52,425 nt of DNA from Candidatus Hydrogenedentota bacterium (lineage in GTDB: Bacteria; Hydrogenedentota; Hydrogenedentia; Hydrogenedentales; JAEUWI01), in NCBI GenBank assembly GCA_019637335.1, contig JAHBVV010000040.1:1-52425 (forward strand). Reading direction: 5' to 3'. Below the pieces are notes generated by a model. The model saw nothing but the letters and a program-made list of their open reading frames with translations. It was not told the origin of the DNA and made no database searches. The position numbers and the translations under genes were made by a program. Shown one piece after another: positions 26,042 to 34,410 of the stretch (positions within the stretch are counted from its first letter, which is position 1; every line of letters starts with the position of its first letter).

Positions 26042-26230
26042 CACGAAGCGATACGGGTGTGCCACGGTCAAGCCCGGAAGGGCTTGCCCGTGCCGCATTG
26101 CCAAACCCACTTCCGGGCGCCGCGCAATTCCTGCGTCACATAGTACGTGCTGAAGCCAACTATGTTCGCAACCACGAAGCAATCCGGGTGTGCCACGGTC
26201 AAGCCCGGAAGGGCTTGCCCGTGCCGCTTT
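26042..26230. repeat. Two 58-bp direct repeats with CAAGCCC-GGAA-GGGCTTG hairpins, period 131 bp
   Basis: Copies at 26042-26099 and 26173-26230 share CACGAAGC, then GTGTGCCACGGT, then a perfect 7-bp stem (CAAGCCC/GGGCTTG) with a GGAA (GNRA-type) loop, then CCGTGCCGC. CACGG and CCGTG can extend the stem. They lie between the OPA-type transporter and the nucleotidyltransferase gene, and may be REP-like elements or transcript-processing signals. Confidence 0.7.
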
Positions 26231-26246
26231 CCCAGAGCCACGAGAG

Positions 26247-27539
26247 TCAGGCTCGCGCCCGAGGCCGCACATTCCAGAGCAGCCCGGCGAACACGGCGGC
26301 GGCAAAGGCCCAACCGGCCCAGATGTAGATGGCCACCTGCCACCCGCCATGCGCCGGATCCTTGAAGTAACCCGTGACGATGTCACCCGTCGCCGCGCCC
26401 ATATACCCCATGAAATTCACAAAGCCCACGGCCGCTGCCGACGTGCCCTGGCGCGCCAGATCCGACGGGGCCGTGCCAACCAGCAGCACCTGCGGCCCGT
26501 AAATGCAGAAGCCGATCAGCACGAGCAGCACAAGCGTGGCCGGAACGCTCGTCTGGGATACCCTTTCGTAGAGCAAGGTCAACACGCCGAGCAGGACCAA
26601 CAGCATGCAGATTACCGGCGCGCGGCGGCTGCCGAAAAAGCGATCCGTCATCCAGCCCGCCCCGTAGGACCCGGCCACCGCGCCGATCGGCAACACCACA
26701 TACTTCAGCGAGGCGCTGCCCACGCCCGTTTCCTGCACCTCAATCAAATGCGCCACGCCCCAGTCCAGAAAGCCATAGCGGCTCGCGTTCATGAGGCCGA
26801 GCGAGATGCCCAGGAGCCAGAGCGCCGGATTGGTCGCCGTCAGGCGGGCCACTTCCAGGAATCCCAGCCGAACGCGCGGAGCCGGGGGCTCATGGCCCGC
26901 GCCAGCCACAGGCGCCGGCGGAACTTCCCTCAGAAAAAACAGCATCACCAGAGCCGCGAAGGCAAGCAGGATCGCCGGCACATAGAGCGCCGCGCGCCAG
27001 CCCAGGTACTCCGCCGACTGGCCCGCCACGAAGTACGTCAGGCCCAGCGTGATCTGGTAGCCCGTGCCAATAATGCCGATGGCCTTGCCCCGCCGCTCCA
27101 CGGGAATCCAATCGCTTGTGACACGCATGCAGGGCGACCAGCCGAGCGACTGGCTGTACCCGTTGAAGGCCCAGATGAACAGGAGGAAGTAGAAGCCCGT
27201 GCTGAAGCCGAAAAGCACATTCAGCCCCGCCGATGCGAGCATGCCCACCGCAAGCATGATGCGCGGGGAAAAGCGCTCCGCAAGCTGCCCGTTGATCAGC
27301 TGGCCAACGCCATAGCTCAGCTTGAGCGACGCCAGGATCAACCCCACCTGGCTGCCCGTCAGGCCCAATCCTCCCTCCGCCAACGGCGCTTCCATCCCGG
27401 GCACCGCCGCGGAAATATTCGTGCGGCAGAAGTAAAACGCCCCATACGTCATCCAGATAAGCCAGACCGTTTGCAATTCCGCGCCCGAGAAGCGGCGGGG
27501 ATTGCCCTTGGTTTGAACTCTGGTCTGATCGGCGCTCAC
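26247..27539 (-). CDS. MFS transporter, organophosphate:phosphate antiporter (OPA)-like
   Basis: The roughly 430-aa protein has about twelve membrane helices. It matches the OPA/GlpT-like group in WMTYGAFYFCRTNISAAVPG, GYSQSLGWSPCMRVTSDW, ERRGKAIGIIGTGYQ and GAVAGSYGAGWMTDRFFGSR. Such proteins exchange sugar phosphates or glycerol-3-phosphate for phosphate, although many homologues have other substrates. No ATG lies at the expected N-terminus. I chose GTG 27539, which gives about 20 residues before the first helix; a TTG at 27602 is the alternative. It lies upstream of the nucleotidyltransferase and MetE-like genes on the same strand. Confidence 0.85.
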   Translation of the reverse strand: MSADQTRVQTKGNPRRFSGAELQTVWLIWMTYGAFYFCRTNISAAVPGMEAPLAEGGLGLTGSQVGLILASLKLSYGVGQLINGQLAERFSPRIMLAVGMLASAGLNVLFGFSTGFYFLLFIWAFNGYSQSLGWSPCMRVTSDWIPVERRGKAIGIIGTGYQITLGLTYFVAGQSAEYLGWRAALYVPAILLAFAALVMLFFLREVPPAPVAGAGHEPPAPRVRLGFLEVARLTATNPALWLLGISLGLMNASRYGFLDWGVAHLIEVQETGVGSASLKYVVLPIGAVAGSYGAGWMTDRFFGSRRAPVICMLLVLLGVLTLLYERVSQTSVPATLVLLVLIGFCIYGPQVLLVGTAPSDLARQGTSAAAVGFVNFMGYMGAATGDIVTGYFKDPAHGGWQVAIYIWAGWAFAAAVFAGLLWNVRPRARA

Positions 27540-27711
27540 GCGGTCTGGACTCTCTCGCGAGCACGGCCCGGCGGGTGGCTCAGGGGTTCCAATGCGGCGC
27601 AATCTCGGGAATTACCCAACGATCCAGGCGGCCCGCGCCCGGAATGCGCTGCCCAACACGCCCGGGAGTATAGCCCTCCCGCGCCAGTTCAGGCAAACGC
27701 CGGGCGCCGCG

Positions 27712-28128
27712 TCAGCACGTGAAAAGGGGAACGCCCAGCTTCCCGGCGGCGCGCTGGAGCGACTTGTCCAGCGTGGCCAGCGGGAGGTCCCGGCGCATGG
27801 CGAGATCCAGATAGGAAGCGTCGTATGTGGAGAGTTGATGATCGCGAGCCAGGACGAATACTTCATTCAGCATACGGGCCGGCGGCTCTTGCTCAACTCG
27901 GATCTGCATTTCACTCAAATCTTTGAGAATGCCTACGCTTTCGTCCAGGGTGATACGGCCCCGGCGGGCGGCCACAAGCAACGAATTGCCCAGTTCAAGG
28001 GGGCATACAGACGGCACAACGGGCGTCTGCTCCACGAGAGCATTCAAAACGCTGATCGCATAATCATCCACTTCATCGTCAAAGTACCAGGCAAGAATTA
28101 CAGAGCTATCGGTCACGATCTCGCCCAA
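27712..28128 (-). CDS. PIN-domain ribonuclease toxin (VapC-like)
   Basis: The 138-aa protein has the acidic residues of the PIN active site: D7 (EIVTDSSVILAW), E45 (CPLELGNSL), D103 (STYDASYLDLA) and D121 (ATLDKSLQ). VapC-type toxins cleave RNA with Mg2+ and are held inactive by a cognate antitoxin. The start is taken as TTG 28128, one nucleotide after the antitoxin stop (TAG-A-TTG) with AGGCGG upstream; TTG 28149 and GTG 28116 are alternatives. Its placement directly behind a Phd/YefM-type gene gives a classic two-gene toxin-antitoxin operon. Confidence 0.88.
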   Translation of the reverse strand: MGEIVTDSSVILAWYFDDEVDDYAISVLNALVEQTPVVPSVCPLELGNSLLVAARRGRITLDESVGILKDLSEMQIRVEQEPPARMLNEVFVLARDHQLSTYDASYLDLAMRRDLPLATLDKSLQRAAGKLGVPLFTC

Positions 28129-28129
28129 T

Positions 28130-28372
28130 CTACCGCCTGCCTTCTTCAATCAAGCCCCGAACCGTTAAATCCGGACCGAGTGTGTGATTTTTCCGAAATT
28201 CCCCGATCCTCGCTATCGTAGCCGCCACTTTTTGCCTGTCTCTGGCTTCCGGCGGAACGAGTACCGCTACCGGAACACCCTGCCGGGTGATCGTGATGGA
28301 CGACCCCTGCGCGACTCGTTCCAGCAATTGGGAAAAGTTCGTCAGGGCTTCCTGATCGGCTATCGTTTCCAT
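28130..28372 (-). CDS. Phd/YefM-type antitoxin
   Basis: The 80-aa protein has the Phd/YefM fold pattern: NFSQLLERVAQGSSITITRQ, then GVPVAVLVPPEA. The C-terminal tail (RIGEFRKNHTLGPDLTVRGL) would wrap the toxin. Antitoxins of this type bind their own promoter. ATG 28372 has GGAGATC at good spacing. The operon promoter is probably the TGCTACAAT element at 28424-28416, and repression there by the complex is expected from the family. Confidence 0.85.
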   Translation of the reverse strand: METIADQEALTNFSQLLERVAQGSSITITRQGVPVAVLVPPEARDRQKVAATIARIGEFRKNHTLGPDLTVRGLIEEGRR

Positions 28373-28415
28373 GGGTTGATCTCCGCTTCGGTTGCAAGCC
28401 GTTGCTGCAGGTTAT

Positions 28416-28424
28416 ATTGTAGCA
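28416..28424 (-). promoter_or_regulatory. Extended -10 promoter of the toxin-antitoxin operon
   Basis: On the minus strand TGC-TACAAT is an extended -10 box about 45 bp upstream of the antitoxin start. It matches the motif before the 78-aa gene at 12631. Confidence 0.5.
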
Positions 28425-28486
28425 CGAGTTTCCTCTTGCGGCTGCCAAAAGCCAGCAGCCGTTCAACGAATCGACACCGTGTGTTG

Positions 28487-28492
28487 TACAAT
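28487..28492 (+). promoter_or_regulatory. Possible -10 box (TACAAT) for the Gfo/Idh/MocA gene
   Basis: TACAAT is followed by ATCG and lies about 60 bp upstream of the ATG at 28551. A -35 box is not clear. With the element at 28416 it would form a divergent promoter pair. Confidence 0.35.
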
Positions 28493-28550
28493 ATCGAAGT
28501 TTCAGTCGCAGCACCCCGTCACCCGTCCCTCGCGGCGGAGGAGATACACC

Positions 28551-29834
28551 ATGCCCCACACCCCCACACGCCGGCAATTCCTGGCAACCACCGCCGCCGT
28601 CGCCGCGCCCCTGATCATCCCCGCGTCCGCCCTCGGCCGCGATGGAGCCACCGCCCCCAGCGAGCGCATCACCCTCGGCGCCATCGGCACGGGCAACCGC
28701 GGCATGAGCAACCTGGCCGCATTCAAGGGCGACCCCCGCGTCCAGATACTCGCCGTGTGCGACGTGGACAAAGCCCACCGGGACCAGGCCGCCGACCTGG
28801 CCGGCCTCGGCGCGGACGCGGCCTGCAACGACTACCGTGAACTCCTCGCGCGCGAAGACATCGACGCCGTCTCCATCGCCACCCCGGATCACTGGCACGC
28901 GCTGAACACCATCCACAGCGCGGCGGCGGGCAAGGATATCTTCTGCGAAAAGCCCCTCTCCCTCACCATCGCCGAAGGCCGCCGCATGGCCGATGCCGTC
29001 GCGAAGCACAACGTCGTCCTCCAGACCGGCACCTGGCGCCGCTCCATGCCCATGTGCCGCCGCGCCTGCGAACTCGTGCGCAACGGCTACATCGGTGAAC
29101 TCAAGACCATCGAATGCGGCGTGCCCGAGGGCTACGCCATCCGCGGCGAGTTCAAGCCCGGCTACCCCGTCGAACCCGTCCCCGAAGGCTTCGACTACGA
29201 CCGCTGGCTCGGGCCCGCCCCCGAAAAGCCCTATACCCCCGCCCGCTGCCACTTCAACTTCCGCTGGCTCCTCGATTACAGCGAAGGCTACATCTCCGAT
29301 TGGGGCGCGCACTACTACGACATCGCGCAGTGGGGCGCCAACATGGACGCTACCGGCCCCGTCCACATCGCCGGAACCGCCGAATTCCCCCGCGGCGGCT
29401 TTTTCGACGCCTCTATCAAGCACCTCATCGAATTCGAATACGCCAACGGCCTCCGCCTCATCGCGCTGTCCACCAGCGACAACAAGCGCTACGGCATCAA
29501 GTTCATCGGCAGCGAAGGCTGGCTCCACGTGGAGAGCAACGATATCACCTCCAGCATCGCGGGCATTAACGACGTGCAGCTCAAGGAGGGCGACGAGCGC
29601 CTCTACGCCAGCGACAACCACGTCGCCGATTTCCTCGACTGCGTCGCATCCCGCAAACAACCCGCCGCACCCATGGAAGCCGGCCACCGCACCGCCACCA
29701 TCTGCCACCTGGGCCACATCGCCGCCACCCTGAAGCGCGAACTCCACTGGGACCCCGCAATCGAAGAATTCAAGAACGACCCCGCAGCCAACGCCCTCCG
29801 CGACCGCCCCATGCGCGGAAACTGGGACGCATGA
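28551..29834 (+). CDS. Tat-exported Gfo/Idh/MocA-family oxidoreductase
   Basis: The 427-aa protein starts with a twin-arginine signal (PTRRQFLATTAAVAAPLIIP). The NAD(P)-binding motif LGAIGTGNRGMSNLAAF follows. Family motifs are ATPDHWHALNTIHSAAAGKD, FCEKPLSLT and DWGAHYYDIAQWG. The FDYDRWLGPAPEKPYTPARC segment is typical of exported Planctomycetes-type members. These enzymes oxidise or reduce sugars or inositols, or act in glycosidases that use NAD; the substrate is unknown. Export with bound cofactor explains the Tat signal. The start was chosen for GGAGGAGA at ideal spacing. A frame starting at 28392 would include the promoter. Confidence 0.92.
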   Translation: MPHTPTRRQFLATTAAVAAPLIIPASALGRDGATAPSERITLGAIGTGNRGMSNLAAFKGDPRVQILAVCDVDKAHRDQAADLAGLGADAACNDYRELLAREDIDAVSIATPDHWHALNTIHSAAAGKDIFCEKPLSLTIAEGRRMADAVAKHNVVLQTGTWRRSMPMCRRACELVRNGYIGELKTIECGVPEGYAIRGEFKPGYPVEPVPEGFDYDRWLGPAPEKPYTPARCHFNFRWLLDYSEGYISDWGAHYYDIAQWGANMDATGPVHIAGTAEFPRGGFFDASIKHLIEFEYANGLRLIALSTSDNKRYGIKFIGSEGWLHVESNDITSSIAGINDVQLKEGDERLYASDNHVADFLDCVASRKQPAAPMEAGHRTATICHLGHIAATLKRELHWDPAIEEFKNDPAANALRDRPMRGNWDA

Positions 29835-30073
29835 GTCGCCGGGCCGGAAGAAATCACGCTCCAACCCGCTGGAGATTTTCGGTCCGATCAGCCGCTGCGG
29901 GCGCGTGGGCCAGTCTATTCTGGGGCGATCCTGTCTCCAATGGGACACCTTGGCGCCGGGGTGCGCGGAAATTGCCGACCAAAGCATCGAAAACCTGACT
30001 ATGGTAGTTATTTGACTCGCGGGGGAGCGGCGGGATAAAACGCCTTGCACGGCACAACCGACGGGAGCCCGCA

Positions 30074-30772
30074 ATGCTGATTCGCCTTTTCTCGCTTGTC
30101 TTCTTGTTTTCTGTTGTGGCCCTCCTCGGGGCCGCCGGCGCGGAGACGCTCACCGGAGAGGTCGTTTCCATCGCGGATGGGGACACCGTAACCGTGCTTA
30201 GGGCGGAGGAACAGGTGAAGGTGCGCCTGCATGGCGTGGATGCGCCCGAGAGCGGGCAGGACTTTGGCCGGGCGGCGCGCGACTACGTGGCGGAGCGTTG
30301 TTTTCGGAAGGAAGTGACGGTCTTCGTTACCGATACGGACCGGTACGGGCGGAAGGTGGGGGTGGTGATCCTGAAGGATGGGCGCGTGCTGAACCACGAG
30401 TTGGTCGCGGCCGGCCTGGCGCACTGGTATGCGCGCTATGCGCCGGAGGACGAGGCGCTGCGCCGCCTGCAGGAGGAGGCGCGCGCGGCGCGGCGAGGGC
30501 TCTGGTCGCGGCCGGATGCCGTCACGCCGGAAGCGTTCCGGCGGGGCGAGGGCCGGAGCGGGATCGCGCCGTACAACCCCCCATCGGCGGGAACCGGGCC
30601 CGAGGCGCGGAGCCAGGACACGGCCCCCGCGGATCGCGCGCTGTTGTATGTCACAGATACCGGAACCAAGTACCACCGCGGCTCGTGCCGCATGTTGCGT
30701 TCGAGCAGGCGGGCCATCGCGCGCGAACAGGCGGAGCGAGACTATGAACCGTGCGGGATCTGTCTGCCGTAG
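30074..30772 (+). CDS. Exported thermonuclease (SNase) with C-terminal Cys-rich module
   Basis: The 232-aa protein has a signal peptide (LIRLFSLVFLFSVVALLGAA) and a staphylococcal-nuclease OB fold. The fold motifs are VVSIADGDTVTV, VRLHGVDAPESGQ (R51 and D56) and DRYGRKVG (R93). These match the catalytic arginines and calcium site of SNase, so it should degrade nucleic acids in the periplasm or outside. After a proline-rich linker, the C-terminus (KYHRGSCRMLRSS, EPCGIC) carries His/Cys that may bind a metal, as in competence-type SNases. ATG 30074 has GGGAG upstream. Codon choice differs visibly from the preceding gene. Confidence 0.88.
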   Translation: MLIRLFSLVFLFSVVALLGAAGAETLTGEVVSIADGDTVTVLRAEEQVKVRLHGVDAPESGQDFGRAARDYVAERCFRKEVTVFVTDTDRYGRKVGVVILKDGRVLNHELVAAGLAHWYARYAPEDEALRRLQEEARAARRGLWSRPDAVTPEAFRRGEGRSGIAPYNPPSAGTGPEARSQDTAPADRALLYVTDTGTKYHRGSCRMLRSSRRAIAREQAERDYEPCGICLP

Positions 30773-30810
30773 CGAAAAGCCGCGTGGCGCGGCATTCCGG
30801 GAGCAAAATC

Positions 30811-32415
30811 ATGAAGCGTAGAACCTTTCTGCGGGGCGCGGCGGCGGCGGGGTTGGCGCCGTCCTTTTCCGCGGCCGCGGAGCCGGGCGCGCACGCGCGC
30901 CGGGCGGCGCCGCCGGGAAGCCCGAACATCCTGTTCATCATGACCGATCAGCAGCGCTATGACTGCGTTGGCGCCAACGGCAATCCCATCATCCGGACGC
31001 CGCACCTGGATCGCCTGGCCTCCGAATCGGCCAATTTTTCCCATTGTTTCGCGCAGTCGCCGGTGTGCACGCCGTCCCGCGCGTGCTTTTTTACCGGGCG
31101 GTATGCGCACGCGCACAGAAACCGCGTGAACTATACTCGGCTGCCCGCCGGGGAGACCCTGTTTCCGGCGTTGCTGCGGGAAGCGGGCTACCGCACGGGG
31201 ATCGTGGGCAAGAGCCACCTGTATTACGAATATCCGCCGACGCCGGAGGAAGCGCGCCGCACGGGCTTTGACGACGTGCAGCTGCACGACGGCGCGCAGT
31301 CGGTGGATGCATGGTCGGACTACACCCAATGGCGCAATGCAAACGATCCGAAGGCCGACGTGTATTACCGGCGCACGGTGGAGGACGATCCCGCGTTGCG
31401 TTCGGCGCTGGGTCCGGGCGACAACCCGTTTCGCGCCATTATTGATCCACAATACACGGACACGGCCTGGACGGGCCGGCGCACGCGCGAACAGCTGGCG
31501 GCCTACGCGCAGCAATCGGGCCAGCCCTTCTTCCTGTTTTCGTCGTACTGGAAGCCACATTCCCCCTTCGAGGTCCCCGCGCCCTACGACGCGCTGTACA
31601 GCGACGTGACCATTCCGCTGCCGCGGCGGGAATCGCTGGCGACGATTGAGGCGATGCCGCCGCATGTATCGCGCATGATCCGGCGGGCCGAACTGCTGGG
31701 GCGCGCGCCGGAACACGAGATGGACCGGGAGCGGCTACAGTGGATCTACCGGAGTTATTACGGGAGCATTACGCATATCGACGACGAGGTGGGCGCGACG
31801 CTGAAGGCGCTGGACGAGCTGGGCCTGGCGGACAACACGATTGTAGTGTTCGCGTCGGATCACGGGGATCAGCTTCTGGAACACGGGATGATGGGAAAGA
31901 ACGTGCTGTTTGAAGGGTCGGTGCGCGTTCCGTTCATGATCCGGTATCCCGGCCGGGTGACGCCGGGTGTATGCGACGACCTGGTGGAGACGATTGACCT
32001 GCTGCCCACGCTCTTCGACTTTTGCGGGCTGGAAACGCCCTATCACGCGCACGGGCAGAGCCTGGCGCCGCGCATCGCGGGGAGCGGCGGGGACTATACG
32101 CCTCGGGAGTGCGTCTTCAGTGAGAACGTCATGCCGGAGGTGTTCGCCGGGCGGCACAATTTCGAGAAGGGCAAGGGCGTGTTTGGCGTGCGCCACCCGG
32201 ATGCGAAGATGGTGCGGACAAGGCGCTGGAAGTACAACTACTACCCGCCCGGCCACGAAGAATTGTTTGACCTGGAGAATGACCCGGGTGAATTCGTGAA
32301 CCTTGCGGGGGAGACGGAACACCAGAAAATACGCGACGAACTGCGGCAGCGCATGGTAGACTGGTTGATAAGCGCCACGGAGACCGATCAAATCGCGGAG
32401 AAGTGGCTGGTGTAG
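30811..32415 (+). CDS. Sulfatase (formylglycine-dependent, Tat signal)
   Basis: The 534-aa protein begins MKRRTFLRGAAAAGLAPSFS, a twin-arginine signal. The active site is CTPSRACFFTGRY with C86 as the formylglycine residue; NILFIMTDQQRYD holds one metal aspartate, and FASDHGDQLLEHGMMGKN and VRVPFMIRYPG are later motifs. It differs from the sulfatase at 22522 in signal type and in the DQQ variant of the first metal motif, suggesting a different substrate. ATG 30811 has GGGAG 7 nt upstream. A GH2 hydrolase starts 43 bp downstream, so joint action on a sulfated glycan is likely, though inferred. Confidence 0.92.
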   Translation: MKRRTFLRGAAAAGLAPSFSAAAEPGAHARRAAPPGSPNILFIMTDQQRYDCVGANGNPIIRTPHLDRLASESANFSHCFAQSPVCTPSRACFFTGRYAHAHRNRVNYTRLPAGETLFPALLREAGYRTGIVGKSHLYYEYPPTPEEARRTGFDDVQLHDGAQSVDAWSDYTQWRNANDPKADVYYRRTVEDDPALRSALGPGDNPFRAIIDPQYTDTAWTGRRTREQLAAYAQQSGQPFFLFSSYWKPHSPFEVPAPYDALYSDVTIPLPRRESLATIEAMPPHVSRMIRRAELLGRAPEHEMDRERLQWIYRSYYGSITHIDDEVGATLKALDELGLADNTIVVFASDHGDQLLEHGMMGKNVLFEGSVRVPFMIRYPGRVTPGVCDDLVETIDLLPTLFDFCGLETPYHAHGQSLAPRIAGSGGDYTPRECVFSENVMPEVFAGRHNFEKGKGVFGVRHPDAKMVRTRRWKYNYYPPGHEELFDLENDPGEFVNLAGETEHQKIRDELRQRMVDWLISATETDQIAEKWLV

Positions 32416-32425
32416 GATAGCCTGC

Positions 32426-32441
32426 TCCCTGGCGCCAGGGA
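32426..32441. repeat. Perfect palindrome TCCCTGGCGCCAGGGA between sulfatase and GH2 genes
   Basis: The 16-bp perfect palindrome lies 11 bp after the sulfatase stop codon and just before the AGGAGG site of the GH2 gene. The stop codon itself sits in GTAGGATAGCC, the word that heads the REP hairpins at 49484. It could act as an intergenic processing hairpin, an operator, or a REP relic. Confidence 0.5.
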
Positions 32442-32458
32442 AGGAGGGACCTGCTCCC

Positions 32459-34351
32459 ATGTTGTTCTCTTGCCCCGTTCGCCCCCTCGTCCGCTCATTG
32501 CTGGTTGCGCTGGCCGGCGCGATCCCGTATACCGGCGCCGTATCGGCCCATCCCCCCCGCGACGCCATCGATTTGTCGGGACTGTGGAAGTTTTATCCGG
32601 CGTTTGTGGAAATACAGACGCGGCACGACTTTCTGGGGTCCCGACCGGCGGGTGCGCCGCACGGCGGGTGGGTTCCTCCCGGTTTTGACGATAGCCGCTG
32701 GTGGGACATCCAGGTTCCCGGCAGTTGGAACACGCAGTTTGAAGACCTCGGCAGCTATGAAGGGGAAGGCTGGTACCGGAAGGAGGTATTCATTCCGGGC
32801 TCCTGGCAGGGCATGGACGTCCTTTTCCAAAGCGATGGCGCGAACTACCGCACGCTGCTCTACGTAAATGGCGTTTTCGCGGGGGAACACGAGGGCGGGT
32901 TCACGCAATTCTCGCTGCCGATTCACGAGTTGCTTCAATTCGATTCCGCCAACACGTTTGCGGTCGCCGTGGAAAACGAGACGCGTCTTGAACGGGTTCC
33001 CATGGAACGCCACGACTGGTGGCAGCACGGCGGCTTGTACCGGCCTGTTCGGCTGATCGCCCGGCCTCCAATCCACATTGCGGGCTTGCGTGTGCGGACG
33101 GTGTCCGTCGGGGAGCCGGCCGTAGTTGAGGTGGTGGCTAGCGTGGCGGGCGCCGGCGGGACGGAGGCGCTTCTACTCTCCCTGCGCCTTCTGGATTCCG
33201 ACGGCCACGAAGCGGCCTCGGTGTCGCTGGACGCCCCGGATGATGAGAGCGTCCGAAACCTCTCAACCCGGATGCTGGTTCCGGGAGCCCGTCTATGGAG
33301 TCCTGAATCCCCGTACCTTTACACACTCGACGCCGCGCTCATGGGCGCCGCCGATAGTAAGCGCGTGGATTCGCTTCGCGAAAGCGTGGGTGTCCGCACC
33401 ATCGGCGTCGAGGGCGAACAACTCCTGCTGAACGGCCGCCCCTACCGCATTAAGGGCCTGAATCGATACGAGAACTATCCGGACTCCGGCATGACAAACA
33501 CGCCGGACGGGCTGCGCAACGATATCGCCTTGATGAAGGCGCTTGGGGCCAACGCCGCGCGTTGCCACTACCCGTACAGCCGGGAAACGTATGACGCGTT
33601 TGACCGGGCCGGTTTGCTGGCCGTCTGCGAGATACCCCTGTACCAGTGGGGGCGTCCCGGACACTCGGAGGCCAACACGCAAGCCGCGCGCGCGCAGCTG
33701 GAGGAAATGATTGCGACGCTGGGGAACCATCCGAGTATCGGTTTTTGGAGCGTGAGCAATGAAACGCGCACCCGGCCCCGGGAGCCCGGTCCGGAGCACG
33801 AGAAACTCTCTGAAATGGTGGTCCGCGGTAACCTTGAATTGATCGGCGTGGCGCACCGGCTTGATCCGGATCGCCCGGTTATCGCCCCGAGCAATCGGTG
33901 GCCGAATGATCCCGCGTTTCAGGGCACGGATCTGAACTCCGTGAATGTGTATATTGGCGTGGAGCAGCCGCAGCTCAATTCCCTGCCGGCGTTGCGGGAT
34001 GCGGTGGCCGAACGCTTTGACGCGCTCCGGCGGGAGTATCCCAACCGTCCGATCCTCGTTACGGAATTCGGCAGCTGGGCGCTTCGCGGGCTAATGACCG
34101 ACTATTTCCCCGGAGAGCTGTATCAAGCCGAATTGCTCAAAACGCTCTGGGAGGCTTTCGAGCAGGAGCCCGGGTTTGTGGGTGGATTTATCTGGGTCTT
34201 CGCGGATTCGGACGTACACCGGAAATTCACAACCATCTACGAGATGCGATGCGCGTATGGGCTCTTTGACCTGCACCGGCGCCCGAAGGCGGCCGCGGAG
34301 ACGGTGCGCCGAATGTGGGCGGCCTCTCCCGGCGAGGACGGGAACCGCTGA
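32459..34351 (+). CDS. Glycoside hydrolase family 2 protein (beta-glucuronidase/galactosidase-like)
   Basis: The 630-aa protein has an N-terminal signal-like segment, a jelly-roll sugar-binding domain (about 35-200; VPGSWNTQ, GWYRKEVFIP), an Ig-like domain (about 205-310) and a TIM barrel with LLNGRPYRIKGLNRYENYPD. The catalytic pair is E435 (WSVSNETR, acid/base) and E536 (LVTEFGSW, nucleophile). The pattern is closer to beta-glucuronidase than to LacZ, and the length fits. It would act outside the cytoplasm on beta-linked sugars. ATG 32459 has AAGGAGGG upstream at 11 nt. It probably forms an operon with the sulfatase before it. Confidence 0.9.
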   Translation: MLFSCPVRPLVRSLLVALAGAIPYTGAVSAHPPRDAIDLSGLWKFYPAFVEIQTRHDFLGSRPAGAPHGGWVPPGFDDSRWWDIQVPGSWNTQFEDLGSYEGEGWYRKEVFIPGSWQGMDVLFQSDGANYRTLLYVNGVFAGEHEGGFTQFSLPIHELLQFDSANTFAVAVENETRLERVPMERHDWWQHGGLYRPVRLIARPPIHIAGLRVRTVSVGEPAVVEVVASVAGAGGTEALLLSLRLLDSDGHEAASVSLDAPDDESVRNLSTRMLVPGARLWSPESPYLYTLDAALMGAADSKRVDSLRESVGVRTIGVEGEQLLLNGRPYRIKGLNRYENYPDSGMTNTPDGLRNDIALMKALGANAARCHYPYSRETYDAFDRAGLLAVCEIPLYQWGRPGHSEANTQAARAQLEEMIATLGNHPSIGFWSVSNETRTRPREPGPEHEKLSEMVVRGNLELIGVAHRLDPDRPVIAPSNRWPNDPAFQGTDLNSVNVYIGVEQPQLNSLPALRDAVAERFDALRREYPNRPILVTEFGSWALRGLMTDYFPGELYQAELLKTLWEAFEQEPGFVGGFIWVFADSDVHRKFTTIYEMRCAYGLFDLHRRPKAAAETVRRMWAASPGEDGNR

Positions 34352-34410
34352 GCACTGTGCTGACCGGCGAAAGGACGATCAACAATAATCCATCGGCATA
34401 AACCAAACCC

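Noticed and set aside
26190-27722. A 510-codon plus-strand open frame opposite the OPA-like transporter
   Set aside because: It has the composition of an antisense shadow, and the opposite strand encodes a recognised MFS protein.
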